Origin: an uncultured Bacteroidales bacterium
GTDB lineage: Bacteria > Bacteroidota > Bacteroidia > Bacteroidales > Bacteroidaceae
Assembly (NCBI GenBank): GCA_937898885.1
Contig: CALDKD010000034.1
Span: forward strand, 1-9,486
Length of the DNA: 9,486 nucleotides
Direction of reading: 5' to 3'
The number at the start of each line of letters is the position of its first letter. Position 1 is the first letter of the stretch. Shown piece after piece: positions 6,433-9,486 of the stretch. Below the pieces are notes generated by a model that worked only from the letters and a program-made list of their open reading frames with translations, was not told the origin of the DNA and made no database searches. Made by a program: the position numbers and the translations under genes.

Positions 6433-7434
6433 ATGGGCTTCCCGCAAGGAAAACTGGCTATAATGGGTGGCGGAAGCTGGGCTACCGCCATTGCCAAGAT
6501 TCTCCTGTCAACAGAGGATTCCATTAACTGGTTTATACGCAGGGAAGACCGCATAAAGGATTTCCAGAGGCTTGGACATAATCCCGCATATCTCACGAGT
6601 GTCCAGTTTGATGTGAATAGAATAAATTTCTACTCAGATATAAACGAGGTAGTAAAAGAGTCGGAGGTGCTGGTGTTCGTTACACCGTCTCCATATTTCA
6701 AGGCACATATGGAAAAGCTCAAGGTTAAGCTGAGCGACCGTTTCATAGTGTCTGCCATAAAGGGTATCGTGCCGGAGGACAATCTCCTTATGTCGGAGTA
6801 TTTTCATCGTTATTACGGCGTGCCTGAGGAGAATATCTGCGTATTGGCTGGCCCGTGTCACGCCGAGGAGGTGGCGCTGGAGAGACTCTCTTACCTTACT
6901 ATCGGCTGTAAGGATGCGGACAACGCGCGCAGTTTTGCCCGCAAGTTGAACAACCGTTTTGTCAAGACATCGGTAAGCACCGATGTGGCCGGCATAGAGT
7001 TCGGCTCCGTGCTTAAGAATGTCTATGCTATAGCCGCCGGAATATGCAACGGTATGAAGTATGGCGATAACTTTATGGCTGTCCTGATGTCGAATGCCTT
7101 GAACGAGATGATGCGTTTCATCAATACCGCCAGACCGATGGAGGAGCGTGTGATAAACGATTCCGTATATCTGGGTGATATGCTGGTGACCTGCTATTCA
7201 AAGTTCAGCCGTAACCGTGTGTTCGGCACGATGATAGGCAAGGGCTACTCCGTGAAGGCCGCGCAGCTTGAGATGGAGATGATAGCGGAGGGCTATTACG
7301 GTACAAAGTGTATGAAAGAGCTGAATGAGCACTATCACGTGGATATGCCTATTCTGAACGCTATATACAACATACTGTACGAGAAAGTATCGCCTCAGAT
7401 GGAGATAAAGCTGCTTACTGACAGTTTCAAGTGA
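6433..7434 (+). CDS. gpsA: Glycerol-3-phosphate dehydrogenase, NAD(P)+ type
   Basis: Cytoplasmic enzyme that reduces dihydroxyacetone phosphate to sn-glycerol-3-phosphate, the backbone precursor of phospholipids. The 333 residues match the usual family length. The N-terminal Rossmann fold has GGGSWA (12-17), the nucleotide-binding glycine motif. SAIKGI (107-112) is the conserved KG segment and AGPCHAEEVA (139-148) corresponds to the GPSFAxEV motif, here in a CH variant. The C-terminal helical domain carries GSVLKNVYAIAAG (191-203) with the expected catalytic Lys195, then GDMLVTC (248-254) and SRNRVFG (259-265). The gene begins one base after the lysS stop and is followed 18 bases later by pgi with no promoter box between, so it is probably translated from one message with both. 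Confidence 0.96.
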   Translation: MGFPQGKLAIMGGGSWATAIAKILLSTEDSINWFIRREDRIKDFQRLGHNPAYLTSVQFDVNRINFYSDINEVVKESEVLVFVTPSPYFKAHMEKLKVKLSDRFIVSAIKGIVPEDNLLMSEYFHRYYGVPEENICVLAGPCHAEEVALERLSYLTIGCKDADNARSFARKLNNRFVKTSVSTDVAGIEFGSVLKNVYAIAAGICNGMKYGDNFMAVLMSNALNEMMRFINTARPMEERVINDSVYLGDMLVTCYSKFSRNRVFGTMIGKGYSVKAAQLEMEMIAEGYYGTKCMKELNEHYHVDMPILNAIYNILYEKVSPQMEIKLLTDSFK

Positions 7435-7452
7435 CAATAAACTTATATTGAT

Positions 7453-8796
7453 ATGATTACGATTGATGTTTCCGCTATTGAGGGTTTTGTACCGGCAGGT
7501 GCCGTAAAGGCTTTGGAGCCGGAGGTCAGAAATGCGATTGAGATGCTTGAGAAGGGCACAGGCGAGGGTAACGATTACATCGGCTGGATGAATCTGGCAT
7601 CGTCTCTGACACCTGAGTTCCTGGCGGAGATAAAGGAAACCGCGGAAGTCTTGCGCGAGAAGTGCGACACTGTTGTCGTTGCCGGCATCGGAGGCAGCTA
7701 TCTTGGCGCACGCGCTGTGATTGAGGCTTTCGGAAACAGTTTCTCCTGGCTCCTGAGGGACAAGAAGAACCCGGTTGTGCTTTTCGCGGGCAACAACATC
7801 AGCGAGGACTATCTGGCTGAGCTTACGGAGTTGCTTAAGGACCGTAAGTTCGGTGTAATCAATATCTCCAAGTCCGGCACAACTACCGAGACTGCCCTTA
7901 CATTCCGTATTCTTAAAAAGCAGTGTGAGGAGCAGCGTGGCAAAAGAACCGCCCGCAAGGTAATCGTCGCCATCACCGATGCCAAGAAGGGTGCGGCCCG
8001 TATCTGCGCGGACAAGGAGGGCTACAAGAGTTTCATCATTCCGGACAACGTAGGCGGACGTTACTCAGTCCTGACGCCGGTTGGCCTTCTGCCTATCGCG
8101 GTTGCGGGTTACGACATTGAGCAGCTTGTTCGCGGAGCGGCCGATATGGAGAGCCTTACGGACAGTAATACCGCGTTTGAGAAGAATCCTTCCGCCATAT
8201 ATGCGGCAGCGCGTAACGCCTTGTATCGCAATGGTAAGAAAATAGAGATACTCGTGAACTTCCAGCCCAAGCTTCATTTCTTCGCAGAGTGGTGGAAACA
8301 GCTGTACGGCGAGTCAGAGGGCAAGGAAAACAAGGGTATTTATCCTGCATCCGTTGATTTCTCAACAGACCTGCATTCAATGGGACAGTGGATTCAGGAG
8401 GGCGAGCGTACCATATTTGAGACTGTAATCTCTGTTGATAAGGTTAAGTACTCTGTATCGGTTCCGTCTGACGAGGAGAATCTGGACGGTCTGAATTTCC
8501 TTGCCGGCAAGCACGTTGATCAGGTCAACAAGATGGCTGAGCTTGGCACACGTCTGGCTCACGTTGACGGTGGGGTGCCTAACATCCGCCTGACTATTCC
8601 GGAGCTTACAGAGTACTGGCTGGGCCAGCTTATCTACTTCTTTGAGAAGGCTTGCGGCATCAGCGGCTATCTGCTTGGCATCAATCCGTTCAACCAGCCG
8701 GGTGTTGAGGCTTACAAGAAGAATATGTTCGCACTTCTGAACAAACCTGGTTACGAGGAGGAGTCCAAGACCATCTATGACCGTATGAAAAAGTAA
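7453..8796 (+). CDS. pgi: Glucose-6-phosphate isomerase
   Basis: Cytoplasmic aldose-ketose isomerase that interconverts glucose-6-phosphate and fructose-6-phosphate at the head of glycolysis and gluconeogenesis. At 447 residues it belongs to the short bacterial form (Bacillus type) rather than the 549-residue E. coli form. It has two SIS domains. GIGGSYLGA (78-86) and SKSGTTTET (139-147) are sugar-phosphate-binding loops. NVGGRYSVLTPVG (199-211) fits the first family signature, and GYLLGINPFNQPGVEAYK (405-422) the second, with Lys422 as its conserved lysine. GESEGK (286-291) holds the probable catalytic base Glu, and His308 lies in DLHSMGQ. The start ATG is preceded by an A/T-rich stretch without a Shine-Dalgarno site. 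No frameshift or missing key residue is seen. Confidence 0.97.
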   Translation: MITIDVSAIEGFVPAGAVKALEPEVRNAIEMLEKGTGEGNDYIGWMNLASSLTPEFLAEIKETAEVLREKCDTVVVAGIGGSYLGARAVIEAFGNSFSWLLRDKKNPVVLFAGNNISEDYLAELTELLKDRKFGVINISKSGTTTETALTFRILKKQCEEQRGKRTARKVIVAITDAKKGAARICADKEGYKSFIIPDNVGGRYSVLTPVGLLPIAVAGYDIEQLVRGAADMESLTDSNTAFEKNPSAIYAAARNALYRNGKKIEILVNFQPKLHFFAEWWKQLYGESEGKENKGIYPASVDFSTDLHSMGQWIQEGERTIFETVISVDKVKYSVSVPSDEENLDGLNFLAGKHVDQVNKMAELGTRLAHVDGGVPNIRLTIPELTEYWLGQLIYFFEKACGISGYLLGINPFNQPGVEAYKKNMFALLNKPGYEEESKTIYDRMKK

Positions 8797-8801
8797 TCTC
8801 A

Positions 8802-9482
8802 ATGGCATTTTCCTTAAGAGACAAGCGCGCCGTCCTTTTTGATATGGACGGCGTTCTTTATGATTCAATGCCTATACATGCTATGGCCTGGACAAAGGCT
8901 ATGGTTGAGTTCGGCTATGCCATGACACCTCAGGATGTCTATGCCAACGAGGGGTGTACAGGCGAATATACTGTACGCACAATCAGTGCGCGCGAGGGTA
9001 AGGGCCCTGTATCGGACGATGATGTCAGACGCATTTATTCGCGCAAGTCAGAGATTTTCATGTCTCAGCCTGCGGCGCCTATGATGCCTGGCGCATTCGA
9101 GGTTATGCGCAGGGCGCGTGAGCACGGACTCCAGATTCAGATTGTGACCGGCTCGGGCCAGGGCGGTCTGATTGACCGTGTACAGCGTGACTATGCCGGA
9201 TATGTGGTGCGCAGCCTTATGGTTACCGCTTTCGATGTCAAACGCGGCAAACCATTTCCGGATCCGTATCTCAAGGGATTGGAGATTGGCGGAATATCTG
9301 CCGATGAGGCTGTAGTCGTTGAGAACGCGCCTCTTGGAATACGCTCTGCCCGTGCGGCCGGCATTGATACTATCGCAGTCAATACAGGGCCTCTTGCCGA
9401 TGAGCTGCTCCTTCGTGAGGGAGCGGCAAGACTCTTCCCGTCAATGCAGGCTCTTGCCGACAACTGGGAATCCTTGTTCTGA
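8802..9482 (+). CDS. HAD-superfamily phosphatase/phosphomutase-like hydrolase
   Basis: A complete 226-residue HAD protein of the beta-phosphoglucomutase-like subgroup (subfamily I, with an alpha-helical cap). Motif I is LFDMDGVLYDS (12-22), with Asp14 as nucleophile and Asp16 as acid/base. Motif II is VTGSG (115-119) with Thr116. The motif III lysine is Lys150 in RGKPFPDPYLKG, and motif IV is VVENAPLGIRSA, with Glu174-Asn175 in place of the more common ED or DD pair. The cap lies at about 22-95. Such proteins act on sugar phosphates or other small phosphorylated compounds; the substrate cannot be read from sequence. The gene starts five bases after the pgi stop, which suggests co-expression and possibly a role in clearing or recycling a hexose-phosphate side product. 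It ends four bases before the window edge, so its terminator is not visible. Confidence 0.88.
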   Translation: MAFSLRDKRAVLFDMDGVLYDSMPIHAMAWTKAMVEFGYAMTPQDVYANEGCTGEYTVRTISAREGKGPVSDDDVRRIYSRKSEIFMSQPAAPMMPGAFEVMRRAREHGLQIQIVTGSGQGGLIDRVQRDYAGYVVRSLMVTAFDVKRGKPFPDPYLKGLEIGGISADEAVVVENAPLGIRSARAAGIDTIAVNTGPLADELLLREGAARLFPSMQALADNWESLF

Positions 9483-9486
9483 TCCT

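Overview
The window looks like chromosomal DNA of a Bacteroidales bacterium (Bacteroides/Prevotella/Muribaculaceae type; I cannot place it to genus). The grounds are promoter boxes of the Bacteroidetes form TAnnTTTG, mostly A-rich gene starts without Shine-Dalgarno sequences, a large secreted GH127-type enzyme with the C-terminal domains usual in this phylum, a TPR-membrane-HTH regulator of a Bacteroidetes architecture, and the order lysS-gpsA-pgi, which I recall from Bacteroides genomes. Every supported gene lies on the + strand.

Region 1 (1-781) has no convincing protein gene. It starts with a striking 11-bp periodic array. Ten TCCG anchors at exact 11-bp steps (177-279) are followed, across a small perfect hairpin, by seven CGGA-like anchors at the same spacing (288-357). 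The two half-arrays therefore mirror each other about position 283.5. Further right are a palindrome (543-556), a near-consensus promoter (575-605), a segment that folds from the predicted transcription start (stem 609-616/638-645), and a hairpin plus T-run terminator (674-696). Together these look like an independent small RNA of about 87 nt, or a transcribed leader with an attenuator. A second promoter (723-753) then serves the first gene.

Region 2 (782-4824) is a two-gene unit. It holds a secreted GH127/GH146-type beta-L-arabinofuranosidase with its Zn/Cys active site intact. Two bases after its stop comes a lipoprotein-like TPR protein with one membrane helix and a C-terminal HTH-like segment. 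The pair suggests plant-polysaccharide use with a membrane-bound regulator made from the same message.

Region 3 (4852-9482) is a tight housekeeping cluster behind its own TAACTTTG box: lysS, gpsA, pgi and a HAD-family sugar-phosphatase-like gene, with gaps of 1, 18 and 5 bases. It joins lysyl-tRNA charging, glycerol-3-phosphate supply for phospholipids, the glucose-6-P/fructose-6-P branch point and a probable phosphatase on small phosphorylated compounds. The LysS ends soon after motif 3 and lacks the C-terminal extension I expect in Bacteroides LysS.

The most interesting unexplained features are the dyad-symmetric 11-bp array and the small-RNA candidate. Both were found by reading the sequence by hand; neither was compared with a database.
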